NCBI GenBank assembly: GCA_934339365.1
Contig: CAKRHW010000024.1
Coordinates: forward strand, 1-13,271
Length of the DNA: 13,271 bases
Direction: 5' to 3'
Origin: an uncultured Lachnospiraceae bacterium
Lineage (GTDB): Bacteria > Bacillota > Clostridia > Lachnospirales > Lachnospiraceae
Under the pieces are notes generated by a model. That model was not told the origin of the DNA. It saw only the letters and a list, made by a program, of their open reading frames with translations, and ran no database searches. Below, in pieces: positions 6,747 to 13,232 of this stretch (within the stretch, counting starts at the first letter, position 1; every line of letters begins with the position of its first letter). A program made the position numbers and the translations under genes.

Positions 6747-7094
6747 ATGGATTATACAATCAGATATATAGAATATAATGGAAAAAGAGATGATATGGTA
6801 TTTGATTTTCCGAAAGGATATGAACTTTTATCTGTCTTTTTGAGCTGTGAAGTATCTAATTTTTATGAAGAAATAAAAAAAGAGATAGGATCGGTATTAA
6901 AAGGAGAAGTTAAGAAAAAAACAATCGCAGGAAATGTATGTAAAGCTGAGATCGACCGGGAAAAAACCAGAATTACAGATATGCTGACAGATGCACAGGA
7001 AGAACAGTTTTGTGAGATTCATACAAAGGATTTATATGAACTGATAGAAGTGTGGAATGAAAAAAATAGAGAATTTAAGGCAGAAAGATTATAA
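6747..7094 (+). CDS. Hypothetical protein, candidate immunity protein for the EndoU lipoprotein
   Basis: 115 aa, soluble, no signal peptide and no membrane segment, so it should stay in the cytoplasm. It is acidic and charged: an N-terminal beta-like part (M-D-Y-T-I-R-Y-I-E-Y-N-G-K), a hydrophobic patch G-Y-E-L-L-S-V-F-L-S-C-E-V, and a long charged helical C-terminal half. I do not recognise the family. ATG at 6747 lies 6 nt after the EndoU stop, with GAGG (about 6734-6737) inside the preceding coding end, so translation is probably coupled. A small cytosolic acidic protein directly after a nuclease-toxin domain is the classic immunity arrangement, with an acidic partner blocking an RNase active site. 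That role is inference from position, size and composition. Confidence 0.7.
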   Translation: MDYTIRYIEYNGKRDDMVFDFPKGYELLSVFLSCEVSNFYEEIKKEIGSVLKGEVKKKTIAGNVCKAEIDREKTRITDMLTDAQEEQFCEIHTKDLYELIEVWNEKNREFKAERL

Positions 7095-7110
7095 GCATTT
7101 GAATAAATAG

Positions 7111-7132
7111 AAAAAGATAAAATGTCTTTTTT
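7111..7132 (+). terminator. Weak terminator after the immunity candidate
   Basis: A 7-bp A/T-only stem AAAAAGA (7111-7117) / TCTTTTT (7125-7131), loop TAAAATG, with the T-run forming the 3' arm. It is weak thermodynamically but correctly placed. Confidence 0.35.
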
Positions 7133-7145
7133 CGTCGAATTGTCG

Positions 7146-7174
7146 TTGAATCTTGAGAATAAAACGGGTATAAT
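7146..7174 (+). promoter_or_regulatory. Promoter of the zinc-ribbon membrane protein gene
   Basis: -35 TTGAAT (7146-7151), 17-bp spacer, perfect -10 TATAAT (7169-7174). The leader to the ATG at 7277 is about 95 nt. Confidence 0.7.
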
Positions 7175-7276
7175 GAGAATACAATTCTAATTTTGTGAGA
7201 ATAATCCATCAGAAAACAGGATGTTTTGTTTTGGTACACGAGAAGAGGAAGAACTAAAAATGAGGAGGAAGTTAAG

Positions 7277-8317
7277 ATGGGACATTTTTGTACACGATGC
7301 GGAAGGCCCCTTGAAGATGGTGAGGTATGTAATTGCCAGGGACAGGGAGGAAACGCACAACAGCAGGTGAATCTGCAAAAGACACCACAGGAAAATGAGC
7401 AAAATATTCAGGTTCAGCAGGCTGCAGCAGGAGGAGCACAGACTAATATGAATCAGAATGTGAATCCACAGACAGGAGCACAACAGAACATGAATCAGAA
7501 TGTGAATCCGCAGGCAGGAGCACAACAGAACATGAATCAGAATGTGAATCCACAGACTGGAGCACAACAGAATAGGAATCAGAATTTTGGTCAGATGGGA
7601 CCACAGGGATATCAGCCGAATGCAAATATGCAGCAACAGCCATCAGCACAGAGGGTTGCAATACAGAATGTTGCATCTAAGTTTTTTGAGACAATCATTG
7701 GCATGTTACGCACTCCGCTAACAACAGGAAGAGCACTTGTTCAGGAAGCGGATATTGTTTTAATAGCAGTATTTCTCGTTTTACAGGGAATATTAAGTGG
7801 TTTATTTGGAAGTATTATATTAGCTAAAACGATTGGGAAGGCAGTAAAATATTTTGGAGGTTCATCAAAGACACCGTATGTACAGGCTTTCTTAGCCACT
7901 TTTTTTGCATCGATTGCACTGTCTGTTATTTTGGCAGTCATTTTATATGTAATACATATGGTTTTAAAGAAACAGGTACGTTTTCAGGAGATGCTTGCTT
8001 TTGCAGCAATTCGTAGTGCATGGATCATACCTGCAGTGGTTATTTCCATGATATTAGCTTTGATGAGTGTTAAAGTTGGTTTGTTTTGTTTTTATGCATT
8101 AGAAGTATTTGGATTTGTGGCAATGATTACTACACTGAATTCTTTTGCAGAAGCAGAGAAAAAAGATAAGATGATTATCATAAATGGAATTTTAATTTTT
8201 GTATTTTTAGTATGCGCGGTATGCGTTATGGCAGTCGTTTCTAAAACATACATTCCAGGCGATTTCGGTTCAGATCTTTCAGATTTATTTGGAACATCCG
8301 GATATAGCAGATATTAA
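7277..8317 (+). CDS. Zinc-ribbon, Gln/Asn-repeat, multi-pass membrane protein (YIP1-like)
   Basis: The start at 7277 is chosen because AGGAGG (7263-7268) lies 8 nt upstream and the protein then opens with a zinc ribbon: Cys5-x2-Cys8 and Cys18-x-Cys20. This gives 346 aa. Residues ~25-125 are a Gln/Asn-rich flexible linker holding three exact-length 14-residue repeats (57-98) of the form N-M-N-Q-N-V-N-P-Q-[TA]-G-A-Q-Q. Residues ~155-325 carry about five hydrophobic helices (roughly 158-183, 203-230, 240-265, 268-290, 298-322), with an amphipathic lead-in S-K-F-F-E-T-I-I-G-M-L-R-T-P. This resembles the YIP1-family membrane proteins that often carry an N-terminal zinc ribbon in Firmicutes. The function of these bacterial proteins is unknown. 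The gene stands alone between its promoter and a strong terminator. The YIP1 assignment rests on layout, not on a profile match. Confidence 0.8.
   Translation: MGHFCTRCGRPLEDGEVCNCQGQGGNAQQQVNLQKTPQENEQNIQVQQAAAGGAQTNMNQNVNPQTGAQQNMNQNVNPQAGAQQNMNQNVNPQTGAQQNRNQNFGQMGPQGYQPNANMQQQPSAQRVAIQNVASKFFETIIGMLRTPLTTGRALVQEADIVLIAVFLVLQGILSGLFGSIILAKTIGKAVKYFGGSSKTPYVQAFLATFFASIALSVILAVILYVIHMVLKKQVRFQEMLAFAAIRSAWIIPAVVISMILALMSVKVGLFCFYALEVFGFVAMITTLNSFAEAEKKDKMIIINGILIFVFLVCAVCVMAVVSKTYIPGDFGSDLSDLFGTSGYSRY
7445..7570 (+). repeat. Three tandem 42-bp repeats inside the membrane-protein gene
   Basis: Copies at 7445-7486, 7487-7528 and 7529-7570 each encode 14 residues and differ by only a few bases (for example ACA to GCA at the tenth codon). 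A partial degenerate copy follows. Being in frame, changes in copy number alter only linker length. Confidence 0.9.
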
Positions 8318-8344
8318 TTTTGGTGTTAAAACATCCAAATTTCG

Positions 8345-8390
8345 AATATCCCACTTACTTTCCTTGACAAAGTAAGTGGGATATTTTAAA
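8345..8390 (+). terminator. Strong terminator hairpin, overlapping the proS promoter
   Basis: A perfect 17-bp stem, AATATCCCACTTACTTT (8345-8361) with AAAGTAAGTGGGATATT (8369-8385), and a 7-nt loop. The T-run is short and merges with the stem end. It ends the membrane-protein transcript. Confidence 0.8.
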
Positions 8391-8392
8391 AT
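8364..8392 (+). promoter_or_regulatory. Promoter of the proS T-box transcript
   Basis: Perfect -35 TTGACA (8364-8369) in the loop of the terminator hairpin, 17-bp spacer made of its 3' arm, and -10 TAAAAT (8387-8392). Transcription would begin near 8399, just upstream of the T-box leader. Confidence 0.6.
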
Positions 8393-8399
8393 AAAATGG

Positions 8400-8660
8400 T
8401 TATGGACAACGATTTTAAAATTGATTCATATTTGCGAAGAAAAGGAATAGTATTTTTAGGAGACATTTACAGAGAAGAATTTTTAGCTGAGAGATTCTAT
8501 TGCGAATAAAAAGAACCTGCCTTGGAGCACTTTGTGAAAGCAGAGCGTATACTGGCGTTAACAGTGATGAGAGAATATCTGTTAGAGATATTAATAAGGG
8601 TGGTACCGCCGAGCAATTGGTCCCTTTTTAAGAGGACAATTCTCTGGTGGTTTTTTTATT
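8400..8660 (+). promoter_or_regulatory. T-box riboswitch (proline) leader of proS
   Basis: The T-box core AAGGGTGGTACCGC lies at 8597-8609. The terminator conformation pairs ACCGCCGAG with CTCTGGTGGT and AATTGGTCC with GGACAATT (8605-8650), followed by seven T. Stem I features are AGTA in the 5' part (8450s), an ACAGAGA element and the specifier region G-A-A-CCT-G-C-C-T-T-G-G-A-G-C; counting back from GAGC gives CCT (8516-8518), a proline codon, in agreement with the downstream gene. Uncharged tRNA-Pro pairing with the specifier and the T-box bulge would stabilise the antiterminator and turn on proS. Confidence 0.92.
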
Positions 8661-8701
8661 TTATTAATGAAAACCGATAAAAGAAAGAAAAGGAGTTTAT
8701 C

Positions 8702-10135
8702 ATGGCGAAAGAAAAGAAATTAGTAGAAGCAATTACATCTATGGATGAAGATTTTGCACAGTGGTATACGGATGTAGTAAAAAAAGCAGAATTATGTGAT
8801 TATTCTTCTGTAAAAGGATGTATCATTTTCCGTCCAAATGGATATGCAATCTGGGAAAATATCCAAAAGGAATTAGATAAAAGATTTAAGGAGACTGGTG
8901 TTGAAAATGTATATATGCCAATGTTTATTCCAGAGAGTCTTTTAGAAAAAGAAAAAGATCATGTGGAAGGATTTGCACCTGAGGTTGCATGGGTTACACA
9001 GGGTGGTTTAGATCAATTACCAGAGAAGTTGTGTGTAAGACCAACATCTGAGACACTTTTTTGCGATTTCTATTCAAAGACTATTCAGTCTTATCGCGAT
9101 TTGCCAAAGGTATATAATCAGTGGTGTTCTGTATGCCGTTGGGAGAAAACAACCCGTCCATTTTTAAGAACAACAGAATTTTTATGGCAGGAAGGTCATA
9201 CAGCACATGCAACAGCAGAGGAAGCAGAAGCAAGAACAAAACAGATGTTAAATCTATATGCAGATTTTTGTGAAAATGTACTTGCAATTCCGATGATTAA
9301 AGGACAAAAAACAGAAAAAGAAAAATTTGCAGGTGCAGAGGCAACTTATACAATTGAAGCTTTGATGCACGATGGAAAGGCACTTCAGTCAGGAACAAGT
9401 CATAATTTTGGAGATGGTTTTGCAAAGGCATTCGGTATTCAATATACAGATAAGAATAATCAGTTACAGTATGTGCATCAGACGTCCTGGGGAATGACAA
9501 CCAGATTGATCGGTGCTTTGATCATGGTTCATGGAGATAATAGCGGATTGGTATTACCACCAAGAATTGCACCGACTCAGATTATGATTGTGCCAATTGC
9601 CCAGCATAAGGAAGGTGTATTAGAGAAAGCAGCAGAATTAAAGGACCGTCTCTCTAACTTCAAAGTAAAAGTGGATGATTCAGATAAGAGTCCGGGATGG
9701 AAGTTTAGTGAACAGGAAATGCGTGGAATTCCAATGAGAATTGAGATTGGACCAAAAGATATTGAGGCAAATCAGGCAGTTTTTGTAAGAAGAGACAATG
9801 GAGAAAAGATTGTTGTTTCATTAGATGAAATCGAGACAAAAGCTGCAGAGGTTCTTGATACAATTCAGAAGGATATGTTAGAAAGAGCAAGAAAGCATCG
9901 TGATGCTCATACAACGACAGCAACAACATATGACGAATTTAAAGATGCAGTTGAAAACAAACCTGGATTTATCAAAGCAATGTGGTGTGGAGATCGTGCA
10001 TGTGAAGATAAGATTAAAGAGGATACGGCTGCCACTTCAAGATGTATGCCATTTGAACAGGAACATTTAGCAGATACTTGTGTATGCTGTGGAAAACCTG
10101 CCAAGAAGATGGTTTACTGGGGTAGAGCATATTAG
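8702..10135 (+). CDS. proS: Prolyl-tRNA synthetase, short (ProS3/archaeal-type) form
   Basis: A class II aminoacyl-tRNA synthetase that charges tRNA-Pro in the cytoplasm. At 477 aa it is the short type without the editing insertion of E. coli ProRS. Visible parts: catalytic core with R-P-T-S-E-T (113-118), motif 2 F-L-R-T-T-E-F-L-W-Q-E (154-164), H-Q-T-S-W-G-M-T-T-R (259-268) and motif 3 H-G-D-N-S-G-L-V-L-P-P-R (277-288); an anticodon-binding domain from about 292 to 395; and the extra C-terminal zinc domain with Cys429, Cys434, Cys460, Cys462 and Cys463, ending in the family's terminal tyrosine (R-A-Y). ATG at 8702 follows AAAAGGAG by 7 nt. Controlled by the proline T-box upstream. Confidence 0.97.
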   Translation: MAKEKKLVEAITSMDEDFAQWYTDVVKKAELCDYSSVKGCIIFRPNGYAIWENIQKELDKRFKETGVENVYMPMFIPESLLEKEKDHVEGFAPEVAWVTQGGLDQLPEKLCVRPTSETLFCDFYSKTIQSYRDLPKVYNQWCSVCRWEKTTRPFLRTTEFLWQEGHTAHATAEEAEARTKQMLNLYADFCENVLAIPMIKGQKTEKEKFAGAEATYTIEALMHDGKALQSGTSHNFGDGFAKAFGIQYTDKNNQLQYVHQTSWGMTTRLIGALIMVHGDNSGLVLPPRIAPTQIMIVPIAQHKEGVLEKAAELKDRLSNFKVKVDDSDKSPGWKFSEQEMRGIPMRIEIGPKDIEANQAVFVRRDNGEKIVVSLDEIETKAAEVLDTIQKDMLERARKHRDAHTTTATTYDEFKDAVENKPGFIKAMWCGDRACEDKIKEDTAATSRCMPFEQEHLADTCVCCGKPAKKMVYWGRAY

Positions 10136-10146
10136 GAGATAAAAAT

Positions 10147-10192
10147 AAGTTCAGATGCCTGTTCAGAATAGAATAGGCATTTGAACTTTTCC
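10147..10192. terminator. Bidirectional terminator between proS and the amidase gene
   Basis: A 14-bp stem AAGTTCAGATGCCT (10147-10160) with AGGCATTTGAACTT (10175-10188), one G:U pair. Plus-strand tail TTCCTTT; on the minus strand the hairpin is followed by ATTTTTAT. It serves the two convergent genes. Confidence 0.85.
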
Positions 10193-10206
10193 TTTAGAAA
10201 GATTTT

Positions 10207-10989
10207 TCATGAGTACAGATCGGTTCGACGGTCTTTAAAAACAGGCATGGACTGACGAATCTCTTTTAAAATAGAAAAATCAAGAGAAGCAGTCAGTATC
10301 ATTTCAGTATCGTCAGCTTTTTGAATACAATTACCCAATGGATCGTAAATACAACTGTGACCGGCATAAGTCGTTACCCCATCCGATTGACAGGAGTTCG
10401 TGCAACAGACAAAAATCTGATTTTCAATTGCACGTGCCTGATTTAAGATTTCCCAATGAGAAAGGCGGGCAAGAGGCCATTGTGCAACCACGAATAAAAG
10501 ATCAATTTTTTGAAGGACAGTCTGACGAATCCATTCGGGGAAACGGATATCATAACAAATGACAATTCCACATCGAATCTGATCACAGACAAAGGTATGT
10601 AGGTGGTTGCCTTTTTGAAAGTATTGATCTTCTTTCATTGGAGAAAAAAGATGAACTTTATCATAAAAGCCTAAGGAATTTCCGTTTCGGTCAAATTGAT
10701 ATGCACGATTATAAAATTTATTATTTTGCGAAATTGCAACAGAACCGGCAACGAGATTGATATGCAGTCTTTGACTGATATCCGATAAAAAAGAATATGT
10801 TTTTTCACCATTTGGATCGCTACAATCTTTTAGATGATCAGTTGGGAAAAATCCCGTATTCCAGGTTTCAGGAAGAGTAATGATATCGGGATGCTGTCTG
10901 GCAGCCTGATAAATTAATTCTTCTGCATGTGTAAAATTAAAATCAGGGTCGGATAATCTGGTATTCATCTGTATCATTGCAATTTTCAT
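10207..10989 (-). CDS. Carbon-nitrogen hydrolase (nitrilase superfamily, omega-amidase-like)
   Basis: The start is set at the ATG at 10989 (260 aa, M-K-I-A-M-I-Q-M-N): GGAGGT (11004-10999 on the minus strand) lies 9 nt before it. An ATG nine bases upstream abuts the RBS, and the longer frame to 11052 adds no homologous residues. The nitrilase catalytic triad is complete: Glu41 (L-P-E-T-W), Lys111 (Y-D-K-V-H-L-F) and Cys145 (I-C-Y-D-I-R-F-P-E). The G-F-F-P-T element and overall length fit the YafV/Nit2 omega-amidase branch, which deamidates 2-oxoglutaramate or 2-oxosuccinamate made by glutamine transaminases. The exact substrate is not certain. It is convergent with proS and divergent from the ATPase gene, so probably monocistronic. 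Confidence 0.9.
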   Translation of the reverse strand: MKIAMIQMNTRLSDPDFNFTHAEELIYQAARQHPDIITLPETWNTGFFPTDHLKDCSDPNGEKTYSFLSDISQRLHINLVAGSVAISQNNKFYNRAYQFDRNGNSLGFYDKVHLFSPMKEDQYFQKGNHLHTFVCDQIRCGIVICYDIRFPEWIRQTVLQKIDLLFVVAQWPLARLSHWEILNQARAIENQIFVCCTNSCQSDGVTTYAGHSCIYDPLGNCIQKADDTEMILTASLDFSILKEIRQSMPVFKDRRTDLYS

Positions 10990-11013
10990 AAATGTCATAC
11001 CTCCACAAATATT

Positions 11014-11027
11014 TGATAAGAATATCA
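11014..11027. promoter_or_regulatory. Inverted repeat in the divergent intergenic region
   Basis: TGATA-AGAA-TATCA in the 100-bp gap between the amidase and ATPase start codons. On the minus strand a TATGAT (complement of 11024-11029) overlaps it, which could be the -10 of the amidase promoter, although no good -35 accompanies it. Confidence 0.3.
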
Positions 11028-11089
11028 TAACACATTTTACCAGGTTACGCATAGAAGCAAAAGTCTGGCGAAAACAGAAAGGGGATAAA

Positions 11090-12796
11090 ATGCAGTCAGA
11101 AAAAGATTTATTACAGTTATTACAAAGAATTGATCATAAAGGATATCCTGCATATAAGGATACGCGGGGAAGTTATCAATTTTATGGATACGTACTAACG
11201 ATTGAGCATGTACAGGGAGATCCGTATGCATCTCCTTCCAAAGTCCGTTTCACAGTAGATGGGAAAAAGGCCGGATTTTCAGAAGACTGTTATCAGCAGC
11301 CACATCGAAGAATTGCAATGCAGGATTTTCTGCTTCGACAGATTGGGAAAAAGATTCGTGCGTTTTCCATGAAAAATAAAGAATCAAAGAGAACAGGAAG
11401 CATTTCTATAAGCAGACCTGGACCGGAAATCATGAGTCGCAGTGCCTGTAGTATCAATGCAGAAAATGGAGAAATTACGATACGAATGGAAATCGGATTC
11501 CCGGCAAATGGAAGAACAATATCCGTTGCAGGTCTGAAAAAAATTTTATTTCAGTTTTTACCGGAATGTGTAGAAGAATCCCTTGTCAGAAAAGCATATA
11601 CAATGCAACAGTTAGAAGAAGTCCTTTTTTTAGCAGATGATCAATTTGCACTTCGTACCGAATTAAAAAAGGCCAAATTAGTAGCATTTATTGCAAATGG
11701 ATCTATTTTGCCTAGAGAGTCCGGAATATCGAAATTACCATTGAAAGACGCAATTCCTTTTCAGTCTCCGGCATCTTTAGAAGTTTCCATCACACTGCCA
11801 CATCGTGGAACGATAAAAGGAATGGGAATAAAGCGAGGGGTTACATTGATTGTCGGTGGAGGATATCATGGAAAGTCTACATTATTAAAAGCAATAGAAA
11901 CAGGAGTCTATAACCATATTTCCGGAGATGGAAGAGAATTTGTTATCACAGAAGAAAATGCAATTAAATTGCGGGCAGAAGATGGGAGAAGTATCCAAAA
12001 TGTTAATATCTCCATGTTTATTCAAAATCTTCCGAATGGAAAAAACACAGAACAATTCTATACGGAAGATGCAAGCGGAAGTACATCGCAGGCAGCAAAT
12101 ACAGTAGAGGCAATAGAAGCAGGGGCAAAAGTCTTTTTAATTGACGAGGATACCAGTGCTACAAATTTTATGATTCGTGATGAACTGATGCAAAGAGTAG
12201 TACATCGTGAGGTAGAACCAATTATTCCATTTATAGACAGAGTCAGGGAACTTTATGAAAAGGAAGGAATTTCTACAATTTTAGTAGCAGGAAGTTGTGG
12301 AGCTTATTTTCACAGAGCAGACTGTATTTTGCAGATGAACAGATATGAGCCGGAAGATATCACAGAATTTGCTAAAAAAGAAGCAGCGAAGTTTCCACTA
12401 AAAATAGAAGAATTAAAACCGGCTGAGAGTCTGAACTTTCATAGAGTAGTGCAAAAAGATGAGGCATTTGCAAAAGAGCGAAAGATAAAAATCAAAACAA
12501 TGGGAACGGATAGTATTTTGATTCAACACGAAGAAATTAATCTCCGTTTTTTAGAACAATTAGTGGATAAAGAACAGACAATCACACTAGCAGAGATTGT
12601 GCGTTATTTAAAATTACATGTCTTTGATGGCAAAGTGACTCTTTCACAGGCAGTTGAGCAGCTATATGAGCAGATAGAAGAAAAAGAATTTGCAGCATTT
12701 TGTGAAGGGAGAATTCCAGGCAATCTTGTAATTCCGAGAAAGCAGGAAATATATGAAGTTCTGAATCGGTGCAGAGGTTTGCTTTGCATAAAATAA
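11090..12796 (+). CDS. Predicted ATPase of the ABC class (PF09818-type)
   Basis: 568 aa, soluble. The N-terminal ~245 residues are the family-specific region (opening L-L-Q-R-I-D-H-K-G-Y-P-A-Y-K, G-x-Y-x-F-x-x-Y-x-L), containing R-P-G-P-E-I-M-S-R-S (109-118). A nucleotide-binding core follows: Walker A G-G-G-Y-H-G-K-S-T (256-264), an ABC-signature-like S-G-S-T-S-Q-A-A-N (329-337) and Walker B V-F-L-I-D-E-D-T-S-A-T-N-F (348-360), then L-V-A-G-S-C-G-A-Y (398-406) in the switch position. This order matches the COG3044 'ABC-class ATPase' family, which has no membrane partner and no established function. ATG at 11090 follows AAAGGGG by about 8 nt. It diverges from the amidase gene; the next transcription unit (T-box) starts directly after its stop. 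Confidence 0.9.
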   Translation: MQSEKDLLQLLQRIDHKGYPAYKDTRGSYQFYGYVLTIEHVQGDPYASPSKVRFTVDGKKAGFSEDCYQQPHRRIAMQDFLLRQIGKKIRAFSMKNKESKRTGSISISRPGPEIMSRSACSINAENGEITIRMEIGFPANGRTISVAGLKKILFQFLPECVEESLVRKAYTMQQLEEVLFLADDQFALRTELKKAKLVAFIANGSILPRESGISKLPLKDAIPFQSPASLEVSITLPHRGTIKGMGIKRGVTLIVGGGYHGKSTLLKAIETGVYNHISGDGREFVITEENAIKLRAEDGRSIQNVNISMFIQNLPNGKNTEQFYTEDASGSTSQAANTVEAIEAGAKVFLIDEDTSATNFMIRDELMQRVVHREVEPIIPFIDRVRELYEKEGISTILVAGSCGAYFHRADCILQMNRYEPEDITEFAKKEAAKFPLKIEELKPAESLNFHRVVQKDEAFAKERKIKIKTMGTDSILIQHEEINLRFLEQLVDKEQTITLAEIVRYLKLHVFDGKVTLSQAVEQLYEQIEEKEFAAFCEGRIPGNLVIPRKQEIYEVLNRCRGLLCIK

Positions 12797-12798
12797 TC

Positions 12799-12827
12799 TT
12801 GACACTCCTTAGAAAATCATATATAAT
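12799..12827 (+). promoter_or_regulatory. Perfect sigma-A promoter for the second T-box transcript
   Basis: TTGACA (12799-12804), 17-bp spacer, TATAAT (12822-12827). Its -35 lies 2 nt after the ATPase stop codon. This is the best consensus promoter in the window. Confidence 0.85.
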
Positions 12828-12833
12828 CGGATG

Positions 12834-13111
12834 CAGAGCGTTGACGAAGACAAGTAGTGCGGATAATCGCTTACAGAGAGCGGAGGATGGTGGAATCTCC
12901 GTAGAATGAATCAGCATGAATAACACTTTTGAGCTGCAAGCTGAACAAGGGTTGTCCTTTTAGTAGGTGAGCCGTATACCATACGATAGTTGGTGAAGGT
13001 TTGAATCTTTTGAGGAGAACTGTTGAGTGACTGTAAGACAGTAATTCGGGTGGTACCGCGGACATAGAGTTGTTCGTCCTGAACGATAGAAGTTTAGGGC
13101 GAACTTTTTTT
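12834..13111 (+). promoter_or_regulatory. T-box riboswitch, candidate asparagine specifier, gene not in window
   Basis: T-box core TTCGGGTGGTACCGCGG at 13045-13061. The terminator stem is GTTCGTCCT (13072-13080) with AGGGCGAAC (13096-13104), followed by seven T (13105-13111). Stem I carries AGTAGTG, ACAGAGAG and the specifier region G-A-A-T-AAC-ACTTTT-GAGC. Counting back from GAGC with the spacing seen in the proS leader gives AAC, an Asn codon, suggesting control of asnS, an asparagine synthetase or a transporter. The T-box assignment is firm; the specifier is an alignment by eye and could be shifted by one base. No coding sequence starts in the 160 nt that follow. Confidence 0.88.
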
Positions 13112-13140
13112 GTACTTTTTTTAAAAACTGAGTATATTGG

Positions 13141-13171
13141 TAGGAAACAGCCCGTAAGAGAACGTTTCCTA
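13141..13171. repeat. Inverted repeat downstream of the T-box
   Basis: TAGGAAAC (13141-13148) and GTTTCCTA (13164-13171), perfect 8-bp arms around 15 nt. No T-run follows on the plus strand, so it is not an obvious terminator. Confidence 0.5.
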
Positions 13172-13204
13172 TTCCATTTCCATCAGATGAAATTTATTAG
13201 GTAA

Positions 13205-13232
13205 TTGCGAAACTCGCTTTGCGAGTTTGCAA
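13205..13232. repeat. Stable hairpin near the right edge
   Basis: TTGC(G)AAACTCGC (13205-13217) and GCGAGTTTGCAA (13221-13232) with loop TTT; 12 pairs with one bulged G. A partial second hairpin begins at the window end: TTGC (13260-13263), loop TCAA, GCAA (13268-13271), which would extend if AGTGACTTCC follows outside the window. There is no gene on either strand from 13112 to 13271. Confidence 0.6.

Noticed and set aside
7226..7276. Upstream extension of the zinc-ribbon protein to an ATG at 7226
   Set aside because: The AGGAGG at 7263-7268 points to 7277, and the zinc ribbon begins right there.
7445..7570. The 42-bp repeats as a CRISPR array
   Set aside because: The copies are directly adjacent without unique spacers and remain in frame inside a coding sequence.
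7187..7676. Minus-strand open frames with repetitive Ser/His/Leu sequence opposite the zinc-ribbon gene
   Set aside because: They are antisense images of the 42-bp repeats, with no RBS and no family resemblance.
11014..11027. TGATA-AGAA-TATCA as a Fur box
   Set aside because: The spacing is one base short of the TGATAATNATTATCA consensus and the adjacent genes have no iron link; kept only as a low-confidence inverted repeat.
10990..11052. Longer amidase start at 11052
   Set aside because: The added residues show no nitrilase homology and would place the strong GGAGGT inside the coding sequence; the start at 10989 is correctly spaced from it.
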